The translations under genes and the position numbers were made by a program. From G965230065 sp965230065 (GTDB lineage Bacteria; Bacteroidota; Bacteroidia; Cytophagales; Cyclobacteriaceae), in assembly GCA_965230065.1 (NCBI GenBank), contig OZ245942.1, positions 1,550,001 to 1,614,000 on the forward strand: 64,000 bases of DNA, read 5' to 3'. The notes beneath the pieces were generated by a model that worked only from the letters and a program-made list of their open reading frames with translations, was not told the origin of the DNA and searched no databases. This document shows, in pieces, positions 18,606 to 26,323 of the stretch. The first letter of the stretch is position 1. Each line of letters starts with the position of its first letter.

Positions 18606-18638
18606 TTTTTTTCTCCACCTAATGAAATCTCTCACTCC

Positions 18639-19220
18639 ATGACAACGGCCGTTATTAAATACAACGCCGGAAATATACAATCCGTCATCTATGCTTTGGA
18701 ACGGCTGGGCATATCGCCACTGCTTACCGATGACCCCGAAGCCATTAATGCGGCCGATAAGGTGATTTTTCCCGGACAGGGTGAGGCCAGCTCGGCCATG
18801 CAATACCTGCATGCACGGGGATTGGATACCGTGATAAAAAACCTGAAACAACCCGTTTTGGGCATTTGCGTTGGCTTGCAATTGCTTTGTCAGCATTCAG
18901 AAGAAGGAAATGTAGACTGCCTGGGCGTGTTCGACCTTTCGGTAAAGCGCTTTCCGCCCCACCTGAAAGTGCCCCACATGGGCTGGAACAATGTGAACGA
19001 CCGGAAAGGCGCGTTGTGCAAAGGCTTGCGCGAAAACGCGACCTTGTATTACGTACACAGCTATTATGCTGAAATTGGGGAAGATACTACGGCTACCAAC
19101 GATTACATTTTGCCCTTCAGTGCTGCCCTGGAAAAAGATAACTTCTACGCCATACAACCTCACCTCGAGAAAAGTGGAAAAGACGGGGAAATGATTCTGA
19201 AGAACTTTCTGGAGTTGTAA
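18639..19220 (+). CDS. hisH: Imidazole glycerol phosphate synthase, glutaminase subunit
   Basis: HisH supplies ammonia from glutamine to HisF in histidine biosynthesis. 193 residues from ATG 18639, chosen because MTTAVIKYNAGNIQS is the family start; an upstream start at 18597 would read through the SRP RNA end. The class I glutaminase nucleophile is Cys77 in LGICVGLQLL, and the His-Glu pair is in QPHLEKSGKDGEM. Other his genes follow at 20326, 25020 and 26005. It abuts the antisense RES gene with no gap, and hisG, hisD, hisC and hisB are not in the window. Confidence 0.95.
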   Translation: MTTAVIKYNAGNIQSVIYALERLGISPLLTDDPEAINAADKVIFPGQGEASSAMQYLHARGLDTVIKNLKQPVLGICVGLQLLCQHSEEGNVDCLGVFDLSVKRFPPHLKVPHMGWNNVNDRKGALCKGLRENATLYYVHSYYAEIGEDTTATNDYILPFSAALEKDNFYAIQPHLEKSGKDGEMILKNFLEL

Positions 19221-19724
19221 TTACCGAAATGAACCCCAAATTTCAGTCAGTACGTCACTCATAGATTTGGACGATTTTTTCAACCTTTCATCAAATTGGT
19301 GCGGTTCTATGTTGATTACTCTTAGCTCATCGGCTTTACCATGTTGTGGGTTCAGTAAATAATTACACTCCATAGGGCTATGAACAGAAGGCACTTTCAT
19401 CAATAAATACTTGCCTGCCTCAATCCATTTTTCAGTAATTTCTTTAATTTTTGGGTTGGGCGGAAAAGCATCCCATGCAGAAGGCAAGTCATTTTTTTTG
19501 ACTTCGTAAATGTCCATTTTATCTGGAAGCGCTACAGTAAGCAACCTGTACGATCTCGGAATTCGGTGAGAATTGGCGAGTACTTCCAGCTTTGCGAGCG
19601 ATACGGTTTCAGAAAAATATAAAATTCGGGTTCCTTTGTTGTGCCATCTGCCGGCTTTATAGAGGCCCCCGGTCCCACTCAAATCATTGATATATTTTTT
19701 AAAGCCGAACCGATAAAGCCTCAT
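19221..19724 (-). CDS. RES domain toxin (NAD+ phosphorylase type)
   Basis: 167 residues of the RES family, toxins that deplete NAD+. Conserved features are the N-terminal RFGFKKYINDLSGTGG, GRWHNKGTRILYFSET with the family Arg and the catalytic-region Tyr and Glu, and a terminal WGS. Its start overlaps the stop of the antitoxin gene by 4 bases. The pair is antisense to the his genes and splits hisH from hisA. Confidence 0.92.
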   Translation of the reverse strand: MRLYRFGFKKYINDLSGTGGLYKAGRWHNKGTRILYFSETVSLAKLEVLANSHRIPRSYRLLTVALPDKMDIYEVKKNDLPSAWDAFPPNPKIKEITEKWIEAGKYLLMKVPSVHSPMECNYLLNPQHGKADELRVINIEPHQFDERLKKSSKSMSDVLTEIWGSFR

Positions 19725-20176
19725 GAATAAATACCGTGTTCAATCCTGCCTAATAACTCGGAAACTTCATGCATCCCCAATTGCGACCTGAGAAGTTCCA
19801 TGGGTTTTATATCCCCCAATGCCTGGTTGCGCGATTTGAGCCAGTCCAGAAAATCATCTTTATCCTCAAAAATTTCCAATCCTTTATAAATAAGCTGGTA
19901 TAGCTGCACCAACCTTTCACTTTCTGTCGCCTTTAACAGTTTGCTACTTTTCCTTCTTTGAAAAGTGCTTTGGCTCATGTCCATCAGCCACCTCAATTCG
20001 GCAGAAGAAATTTCCAGATATTGCATGAGTTGGGTTAAAGCACGAACGGGTAGTCCTTCTCTTGAAATTTTAATAAGGTCTACATAGTTTCGTATGGGTT
20101 GGTGGATAATCCCGTGTGCTTGCATTAAAGAGCCAACTGCTGCATATTCATTCATTTGAATATTATTTTTTTTCAC
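19721..20176 (-). CDS. Xre/MbcA/ParS family antitoxin of the RES toxin
   Basis: 151 residues. An Xre-like helix-turn-helix lies in the middle (ISSAELRWLMDMSQSTFQRR), and the C-terminal MbcA/ParS toxin-binding domain (DUF2384) includes FLDWLKSRNQALGDIKPMEL and IEHGIYS. The antitoxin is first in the operon and probably represses its own promoter in the 149-base gap to hisA. Confidence 0.92.
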   Translation of the reverse strand: MKKNNIQMNEYAAVGSLMQAHGIIHQPIRNYVDLIKISREGLPVRALTQLMQYLEISSAELRWLMDMSQSTFQRRKSSKLLKATESERLVQLYQLIYKGLEIFEDKDDFLDWLKSRNQALGDIKPMELLRSQLGMHEVSELLGRIEHGIYS

Positions 20177-20325
20177 ATGACTAAGTTAGTTAAAATAACA
20201 TAAGCAAACCAGTTAAAGTTTGAAATATTTTAATGTACTTCAACAAAGGGAAGCCTTTCCGTTTCTATGCATTTACCGGGAAGTATTCATAACTTGCAGC
20301 CTTATTACAATTTTGACAAAGAATC

Positions 20326-21042
20326 ATGGAAATTATCCCTGCGATTGATATCATCGACGGCAAATGTGTGCGCCTCACCCAGGGCGATTATTCCCAAAAA
20401 AAAGAATACAGCAGCGACCCTGTGGCCATGGCCCGGCAGTTTGAAGATGCGGGCATTCGCCGTTTGCACCTGGTAGATTTGGACGGAGCCAAGCAAAAAA
20501 GAATTATCAACCACAAAGTGCTTGAACAAGTTGCCTCCCAAACCCAACTGCATATAGATTTTGGCGGAGGTGTACAATCAGATGAAGACTTGCAAAAGGC
20601 ATTTGATTGTGGGGCAAAACAGGTAACCGGAGGCAGCATTGCCGTGAAAAACCCTCAGCTTTTTGAAAGCTGGCTGGCTAAATTCGGAAGCGAAAAAATC
20701 ATACTGGGTGCTGATGCCAAAGACCGAAAAATCGCTGTAAGCGGGTGGCAGGAAAGCACCGAAACCGACTTGCTTGATTTTTTGAAAGAATACCAAAAAA
20801 AATCCGTGAAATACACCATTTGCACCGATGTGGCCAAAGATGGTTTGTTACAAGGCCCTTCCGTAGATTTGTACCGCGAAATTTTGCAGGAAATACCTGA
20901 TCTCTGCCTGATTGCCAGCGGGGGGGTAAGCTCACTGGACGACCTGAAAGCCCTGCAAAAAATTAATGTTTACGGCGTAATTATTGGCAAGGCAATTTAC
21001 GAAGGCAGGGTTACGCTGAAAGAGTTACAGCAGTTCGTATGA
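20326..21042 (+). CDS. hisA: ProFAR isomerase, histidine biosynthesis
   Basis: 238-residue (beta/alpha)8 barrel that isomerises ProFAR to PRFAR. MEIIPAIDIIDGKCVRLTQG opens it with the catalytic Asp in strand 1 (PAIDI). The second phosphate site and catalytic Asp are in CTDVAKDGLLQGPS, and ASGGVSSLDDL binds the other phosphate. Its stop overlaps the proB start by 4 bases (ATGA), so a histidine gene is coupled to a proline gene. Confidence 0.96.
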   Translation: MEIIPAIDIIDGKCVRLTQGDYSQKKEYSSDPVAMARQFEDAGIRRLHLVDLDGAKQKRIINHKVLEQVASQTQLHIDFGGGVQSDEDLQKAFDCGAKQVTGGSIAVKNPQLFESWLAKFGSEKIILGADAKDRKIAVSGWQESTETDLLDFLKEYQKKSVKYTICTDVAKDGLLQGPSVDLYREILQEIPDLCLIASGGVSSLDDLKALQKINVYGVIIGKAIYEGRVTLKELQQFV

Positions 21043-22091
21043 CACAAAAAAGCAATGGAAAACCACTGCTGGTGCTGAAGGTGGGCACCGCTTCCCTCAC
21101 GGACGAAAACGGTCGGCTGAACGAGGTGGTGATGGTAGAACTAGCCCGGCAGGTGGCCCAAATTCATAAAGACTACAACATCGTGATTGTTTCTTCCGGA
21201 GCGGTGGGTGCCGGTAAGAAATACTTTAAAAAATATACCGGCAGCATGATGGAGCGGAAGGCGGCGGCTTCCGTGGGCAACCCTTTGCTCATCAATAAAT
21301 ACGCCCAGTTTTTTGCCCCTTACGGCATCGTTATCGCCCAAAGCCTTTGCGAACGCCATCACTTCTCTGACCGCAAAAAATTTCTCCAACTCAAAGAAAC
21401 CTTTACCGAACTCTGGGCCAACGACGTGATTCCTATTGCCAACGAAAACGACGTGGTGAGCGACCTGGAGCTGAAATTTTCCGATAATGACGAGCTGGCT
21501 ACGCTTATTGCAGTTGGGTTTAGTGCCTCTATTTTGCTGTTTGGTACCAACGTACCCGGCGTTTACGATAGCAACGATGATGTGATTGCCCGCATAGAAA
21601 ATATTGATGAATCTATCCTTTCGCTGGCCCGGAAAAACAAATCATCACTGGGACTGGGTGGTATGATTTCCAAGCTTACATTTGCCCGCCTGGCTACCAA
21701 AATGGGCATCAAAGTGCTTATTTTCAAGGCTGGTTCTCCTGGTGAATTACTAAAGGCTTTGCAGGAAAAAGCAGGTACTGTGTTCGTTCCCCAACAGGCT
21801 TCATCACTTTCTGAGCGAAGGAAGTGGCTCGCCAGTGGCAGCCTCGTAAGCGGTGTTGTGCAGGTAGACAAAGGTGCTGCCGAAGCCCTGAAAAAACGGA
21901 AAAGTCTGCTGGTGGTAGGGGTAAGAAATATCATTCAGGAATTTGACAAAGGAGAAATTTTTGAAATCCTGGACGAAAACCGCAACGCCCTGGCCGTAGC
22001 CAAAGCCAATTATTCATCCCAAAAAGTAGCCGAAAACCTTGGTGCACAAAACTTCATTGTGGCGCATGCGGATGATATTGTGTTGTTATAA
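21039..22091 (+). CDS. proB: Glutamate 5-kinase, proline biosynthesis
   Basis: 350 residues. Amino acid kinase domain with VLKVGTASLTDENG and VIVSSGAVGAGKKY at the N-terminus, NENDVVSDLELKFSDNDELA at the active site, and GLGGMISKLTFARLATKMG. A PUA domain (about 270-350) with KKRKSLLVVGVRNIIQEFDK is retained, as in full-length ProB. It makes glutamyl-5-phosphate for ProA, whose gene lies 1.6 kb downstream past an antisense Fic gene. Confidence 0.95.
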   Translation: MTQKSNGKPLLVLKVGTASLTDENGRLNEVVMVELARQVAQIHKDYNIVIVSSGAVGAGKKYFKKYTGSMMERKAAASVGNPLLINKYAQFFAPYGIVIAQSLCERHHFSDRKKFLQLKETFTELWANDVIPIANENDVVSDLELKFSDNDELATLIAVGFSASILLFGTNVPGVYDSNDDVIARIENIDESILSLARKNKSSLGLGGMISKLTFARLATKMGIKVLIFKAGSPGELLKALQEKAGTVFVPQQASSLSERRKWLASGSLVSGVVQVDKGAAEALKKRKSLLVVGVRNIIQEFDKGEIFEILDENRNALAVAKANYSSQKVAENLGAQNFIVAHADDIVLL

Positions 22092-22100
22092 CTTCGTGTT

Positions 22101-23138
22101 TCAGAAATATGTTTTAACAGCAAACTCAAACTGTTCAATAAAAATTTTCTTAAAACTTGATATATTATTCTGTTCATAAAACAGGAGCATCGCTTTTTTA
22201 TAATCTATTGAATCCACTGTTCTAAATGATAATGGGCAATGGTTGTTGTTTATTAAAATTGCATTACTCACTATTCTTGCTGTTCGCTTATTACCGTCCA
22301 TAAAGGGTTGGATATAAGAAATCAATACCAAAACCAATAAAGCTTTTTCAAAAATATTGGATTTACCATTGATCAAATCACAGGTGTCTTTAAGTGCCTC
22401 CCGAATTAAAAACTCATTGTCAAGCGGGCGATAATTAGTACCCGAAATCCCAACTCTTCTAGACCTGAGGTTTCTCTCTACATTTAGATCCTTTATCAAA
22501 ATACTATGAATATCTTCAATTTTAGATATTGTTAAAGGATCGAGGTAATCAGGGTTTTCTATTATGAAATCAAGTGCATCTTTATGATTTAACAGCATTA
22601 CGGCTTCTTCCTTAGTCTTTCCGGCTGCCATTTCTTTCTCTTTTAACAACCTCTCTGTTTCAAGCAATGAATAGGTATTCCCTTCTATTTGTGAAGATTT
22701 CCAGCTAAGGTCAATGGCTAATCTTTCCAGTTCTTTTTGGTATTCGCTTTCGGATAGTTCCGACGAGTTTTTCAGGTACTCTTTCTGAAGGTTATTTAGA
22801 AAACCATTCTCTGCTTCAGTGAAAATATTAGTCGTTTTTAATACATCGTTTATAATTGCCGCATTAAAAGATTCTTTAACTGATCTTTCATCAATTTCCT
22901 TTTCATAATACTGCTCGGTATCTATTGGTATTAAAAGTTCATATGATTTGGAAATGGCATATTTTGTTGCTTTACCCTGGCCAATAGTCTCAAGAATATT
23001 CTCTTCCACAAGCTTAACGAGCATTCTTTTAAGCGTTGCATAGCTTATTTCAAAAGGTGAATTATCATAAATTTCTTTTGAGGAGGAGGGCTTGGAATTA
23101 GATAAAAAATCTATGATTGTTTGCTCACGGGTATTCAT
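22101..23138 (-). CDS. Fic family protein with winged-helix domain, His to Gln in the active motif
   Basis: 345 residues from the ATG at 23138; a TTG at 23159 would add seven residues. The N-terminal winged helix (about 1-65) has TREQTIIDFLSNSKPSSSK. The Fic inhibitory helix motif SxxxEGN is seen as SSQIEGN. The core motif reads QPFMDGNKRTAR where HPFxxGNxRxxR is standard: codon 277 is CAA (22308-22310), Gln in place of the catalytic His. Either AMP transfer is lost or this subfamily uses a divergent site. It is antisense to proB and proA. Confidence 0.88.
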   Translation of the reverse strand: MNTREQTIIDFLSNSKPSSSKEIYDNSPFEISYATLKRMLVKLVEENILETIGQGKATKYAISKSYELLIPIDTEQYYEKEIDERSVKESFNAAIINDVLKTTNIFTEAENGFLNNLQKEYLKNSSELSESEYQKELERLAIDLSWKSSQIEGNTYSLLETERLLKEKEMAAGKTKEEAVMLLNHKDALDFIIENPDYLDPLTISKIEDIHSILIKDLNVERNLRSRRVGISGTNYRPLDNEFLIREALKDTCDLINGKSNIFEKALLVLVLISYIQPFMDGNKRTARIVSNAILINNNHCPLSFRTVDSIDYKKAMLLFYEQNNISSFKKIFIEQFEFAVKTYF

Positions 23139-23327
23139 TGTTTTTCCATTTAAGCTCAAATATAATTGATTTAAAGCTCAAATATTATAAAAAATGAGCT
23201 ACAAATACCCTTCTGGTGAGCTATAAATTTGCACAAAGCTTGTAATAATCTAGTTCCAGCACTTTTTTGGTAGCAAAACCAGGGCATGCCCTTTTTTACT
23301 TTTCATAATGATAATGATAGCGGCAAG

Positions 23328-23504
23328 TTAGTATTTCTTCTCGTTGTGCTTCATGCTATTATATTCTGACAATGTCATAATGACAACCGCTTCTTTATTA
23401 CCACTTCGTGGTACTAATAGAATGTCTTTATTTTCCTCAAGCGAATCAAAATAATACTTCATATTCGCTCTTAGGTTTCTCATTGTTGTGGTATTCATAT
23501 TCAT
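23328..23504 (-). CDS. Short YefM/Phd-like antitoxin, probably truncated, toxin missing
   Basis: 58 codons with the YefM fold signature: NTTTMRNLRANMKYYFDSL, then DILLVPRSGNKEAVVIMTL and SEYNSM. Typical YefM proteins continue with a toxin-neutralising tail (about 25 more residues); here the frame stops after MKHNEKKY. No YoeB or RelE toxin follows. It could be an orphan repressor or a decaying remnant. Confidence 0.7.
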   Translation of the reverse strand: MNMNTTTMRNLRANMKYYFDSLEENKDILLVPRSGNKEAVVIMTLSEYNSMKHNEKKY

Positions 23505-23517
23505 ATGTTTTTACATA

Positions 23518-23537
23518 CTAATGTACACAATTGTGTT
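23518..23537. promoter_or_regulatory. Candidate YefM operator (TGTACA core)
   Basis: Just upstream of the YefM-like start the sequence has TGTACA (23522-23527) within a partly palindromic stretch ACACAATTGTGT. YefM antitoxins are known to bind TGTACA-core palindromes at their own promoters. Confidence 0.45.
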
Positions 23538-23660
23538 ATTTTTCTCAATATAGCGTTATTGACAATTCGTATTAAAATTACAAAGTTTTCTCAATTTCCC
23601 CTTATTTACCGCCCCAATACCTATAAATTTGCGCATATTGTTTTTTTGAAAAGAAATTTC

Positions 23661-24911
23661 ATGGATACGATCATTCCTTTATTAGAAGATACACAGAATA
23701 GTTCCATCGCTATCAAAATATTGCCTGACCTGGACAGGAAAGCGATTTTGATAAAATTGTCGGAAGTCATTCTTGATAACCAGGCTGCTATTATGCAGGA
23801 AAACGAAAAAGACCTGGTGCGCATGGAAGACGGCAACCCCAAAAAAGACCGTCTGCTGCTGAACGAAAAGCGCATACAAGACCTGGCCGACAGCCTGCGC
23901 AGTATTGCCGACCTGCCCGACCCTACGAACCATCTGTTGAGTTCAAAAACACTGGAAAATGGCTTGTCAGTTGAGAAAATTTCTGTGCCTTTGGGGGTGG
24001 TAGGCGTTATTTACGAATCGCGGCCCAATGTTACGATAGACGTGGCTGCTTTGTGCATTCGCTCGGGCAATGCCTGTGTGCTGCGCGGAGGTTCAGATGC
24101 CATTTATTCCAACACCTGCCTGGTGCAGCTCATTCATGAGGTGTTAAAAGAATTTAATATTCCCGAAGCTTGTGTACAACTTTTGCCCACCGACCGCAAG
24201 TTGGTAAAAGAACTTTTGGAAGCCGAACGGTATGTGGATATTATCATCCCCCGGGGTTCGCAGCAATTGATAGATTTTGTACGGGAAAATTCACGCATCC
24301 CTACTATTGAAACGGGTGCCGGAGTGTGCCATACCTACGTGCAGGCTACGGCCAATCTGGACAAAGCCCGTGAAATTGTAGTAAACGCCAAAGTTTCCCG
24401 CCCCTCGGTGTGCAATGCACTGGATACCGTGCTGGTAGACAAAAGTGTGGCCCGTGAATTTATTCCAACACTCGTTCCCGAATTGAAAGAATACGAGGTG
24501 GAAATTTTTGCTGATGCACCTTCTTATGAAATGTTGTCAGAAGCTAATTATCCACAATTACAAAGGGCCGACGAATCTGATTATGGACGTGAATTCCTGG
24601 ATTTTAAATGCTCGGTGAAGGTAGTGGAGAATATAGACGAAGCCATGGCACACATTCGCAAGTATTCTTCCCGCCATTCCGAAGCCATTGTGGCTGAAGA
24701 TGAAGCGGTTTGCACCCGCTTTTTGAACGAAGTGGATGCAGCAGCCGTTTATACCAATGCCTCTACCCGCTTTACCGATGGCGGCGTATTTGGCCTGGGT
24801 GCCGAAATTGGTATTTCCACCCAAAAACTGCACGCCCGCGGTCCTTTTGCCCTGGAGAAACTTACGACAGAGAAGTGGGTTGTGAAGGGGAATGGACAGG
24901 TGAGGGTTTGA
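23661..24911 (+). CDS. proA: Glutamate-5-semialdehyde dehydrogenase (gamma-glutamyl phosphate reductase)
   Basis: 416 residues from ATG 23661 (MDTIIPLLEDTQ); the longer open frame upstream is not coding. Aldehyde dehydrogenase fold with VGVIYESRPNVTIDVAALCI, CVLRGGSDA, IIPRGSQQLIDFV and the catalytic Cys in ETGAGVCHTY. A TAAATTTG -7-like motif at 23624-23631 suggests that proA has its own promoter after the antisense Fic insertion. A large hairpin separates it from hisF. Confidence 0.96.
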   Translation: MDTIIPLLEDTQNSSIAIKILPDLDRKAILIKLSEVILDNQAAIMQENEKDLVRMEDGNPKKDRLLLNEKRIQDLADSLRSIADLPDPTNHLLSSKTLENGLSVEKISVPLGVVGVIYESRPNVTIDVAALCIRSGNACVLRGGSDAIYSNTCLVQLIHEVLKEFNIPEACVQLLPTDRKLVKELLEAERYVDIIIPRGSQQLIDFVRENSRIPTIETGAGVCHTYVQATANLDKAREIVVNAKVSRPSVCNALDTVLVDKSVAREFIPTLVPELKEYEVEIFADAPSYEMLSEANYPQLQRADESDYGREFLDFKCSVKVVENIDEAMAHIRKYSSRHSEAIVAEDEAVCTRFLNEVDAAAVYTNASTRFTDGGVFGLGAEIGISTQKLHARGPFALEKLTTEKWVVKGNGQVRV

Positions 24912-24936
24912 TGGTGAAAATTGTTATTCGTTATCC

Positions 24937-25004
24937 GTTAAACGTTATTGGCGGCCGTCGCGCAGTTATTAGTGATTTCTAACTAATAACCAATAACGTT
25001 TAAC
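24937..25004. repeat. Large nested inverted repeat between proA and hisF
   Basis: Outer 15-base perfect arms GTTAAACGTTATTGG (24937-24951) and CCAATAACGTTTAAC (24990-25004), with inner arms GTTATTAGT (24965) and ACTAATAAC (24981). In RNA this would fold into a long hairpin just before the hisF start. No T-run follows, so it may stabilise or attenuate rather than terminate, or be a palindromic repeat insertion. Confidence 0.75.
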
Positions 25005-25019
25005 AATTAACCAAAATAT

Positions 25020-25781
25020 ATGCTTACAAAAAGAATTATACCCTGCCTGGATGTGAAAGACGGGCGCACCGTAAAAGGGGTCAACTTTGTGGAGTTGCGC
25101 GATGCGGGCGACCCGGTAGAGCAGGCCAAAATATATGCTGCTCAGGGCGCTGACGAGCTGGTTTTTCTGGATATTACCGCCACAGTAGAAAAAAGAAAAA
25201 CCCTGATAGAATTGGTAAAAAGCGTAGCCAAGCAGGTAAACATCCCTTTCACCGTGGGTGGGGGCATTGGCAGTATGAAAGATGTGGAAGCCGTGCTGTA
25301 CAACGGTGCCGACAAAGCCTCGCTCAACTCAGCCGCGGTAAGGAACCCCGCCGTAATTGATGAACTGGCTGCCAACTTCGGAAGCCAGTGTATTGTGGTG
25401 GCCATAGATACTAAGTTTATGGATGGAAAGCACATCGTGCATACACATGGGGGAAGAACGCCCACCACCATTGATACGCTGCAATGGGCCAAAGAAGTGC
25501 AGGAAAGAGGGGCAGGTGAAATTCTGCTCACCTCTATGGACCACGACGGCACCAAACAAGGCTTTGCCAATGAACTCAACGCAACCTTGTCCGAAATGCT
25601 TTCAATTCCGGTCATTGCTTCCGGTGGAGCAGGGGCCAAAGAACACTTCCTGGATGCATTTACAGAGGGAAAGGCCGATGCCGCCCTGGCTGCCAGTATT
25701 TTTCACTTCAATGAAATTCCTATTCCGGAACTGAAGCAATATTTAATAGAACAAAATCTTCCTATTCGGGCGGTTGATTGA
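25020..25781 (+). CDS. hisF: Imidazole glycerol phosphate synthase, cyclase subunit
   Basis: 253-residue barrel that closes the imidazole ring using ammonia from HisH. MLTKRIIPCLDVKDGRTVKG carries the first catalytic Asp (CLDV), LLTSMDHDGTKQGF the second, and VIASGGAGAKEHF binds phosphate. The spacing to hisE is 223 bases and contains a hairpin repeat. Confidence 0.97.
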   Translation: MLTKRIIPCLDVKDGRTVKGVNFVELRDAGDPVEQAKIYAAQGADELVFLDITATVEKRKTLIELVKSVAKQVNIPFTVGGGIGSMKDVEAVLYNGADKASLNSAAVRNPAVIDELAANFGSQCIVVAIDTKFMDGKHIVHTHGGRTPTTIDTLQWAKEVQERGAGEILLTSMDHDGTKQGFANELNATLSEMLSIPVIASGGAGAKEHFLDAFTEGKADAALAASIFHFNEIPIPELKQYLIEQNLPIRAVD

Positions 25782-26004
25782 ATAAATCCTAAATATCAAA
25801 TCCTAAACCCTAAACAAATACAAATAATCAGTCAAAAATTTTAAAACTAATTATATGACGGATGGCCTCGGGTGAGATGCAACGCCCGGCGCCATACGCC
25901 TCGAGCCCAGCGAAAAAACAAAAAACTATAAACCGCTGCGGCGTTCCGATGAATCGGAATGCCGACCGTAAAAAACTCAAAACAATAAACCATAAACAAA
26001 CCCC
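25782..26004. repeat. Intergenic hairpin and A-rich repeats between hisF and hisE
   Basis: Contains a tight hairpin with 11-base arms GGCGTTCCGAT (25940-25950) and ATCGGAATGCC (25953-25963), one G-U pair and a 2-base loop. Around it are imperfect repeats of A-rich text (AAAAAACTATAAACC, AAAAAACTCAAAACAATAAACC). The GC-rich block at 25858-25915 contrasts with its surroundings. It looks like an inserted palindromic repeat; no gene seen. Confidence 0.55.
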
Positions 26005-26316
26005 ATGCACGCTGACCAATTTGACGAACCCATCTTATTTTTAAACGACCTGAAAGAACTTATCCGGCATAGGAAGAGTGAAGGCAACACTGAAACTTCG
26101 TATACCTCTCAGTTATTTGAGAAGGGCATTAATAAAATTGCCCAGAAAGTGGGGGAAGAAGCCGTAGAGCTGGTGATAGAGGCAAAAGACAACAACGACG
26201 AGCTCTTCAAAGATGAAGCAGCCGATCTCCTCTTTCACTTGTTGGTTTTACTCGAAGCCAAAAACGTTGACCTGGACGAAGTGGTACAAGTATTGATCAA
26301 GCGCCATAAAAACTAA
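26005..26316 (+). CDS. hisE: Phosphoribosyl-ATP pyrophosphatase, stand-alone
   Basis: 103 residues of the MazG-like all-alpha fold: ETSYTSQLFEKGINKIAQKV, GEEAVELVIEAKD and DEAADLLFHLLVLLEA, with the metal-binding Glu/Asp residues. Many Bacteroidota carry a fused HisIE; here the HisI cyclohydrolase half is absent, so hisI must be elsewhere. Last histidine gene of the cluster, convergent with the protease. Confidence 0.94.
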   Translation: MHADQFDEPILFLNDLKELIRHRKSEGNTETSYTSQLFEKGINKIAQKVGEEAVELVIEAKDNNDELFKDEAADLLFHLLVLLEAKNVDLDEVVQVLIKRHKN

Positions 26317-26323
26317 AAGTCTG

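Noticed and set aside
23281..23297. AGGGCATGCCCT followed by T-run considered as terminator
   Set aside because: The loop would be only two bases, too tight for a normal hairpin.
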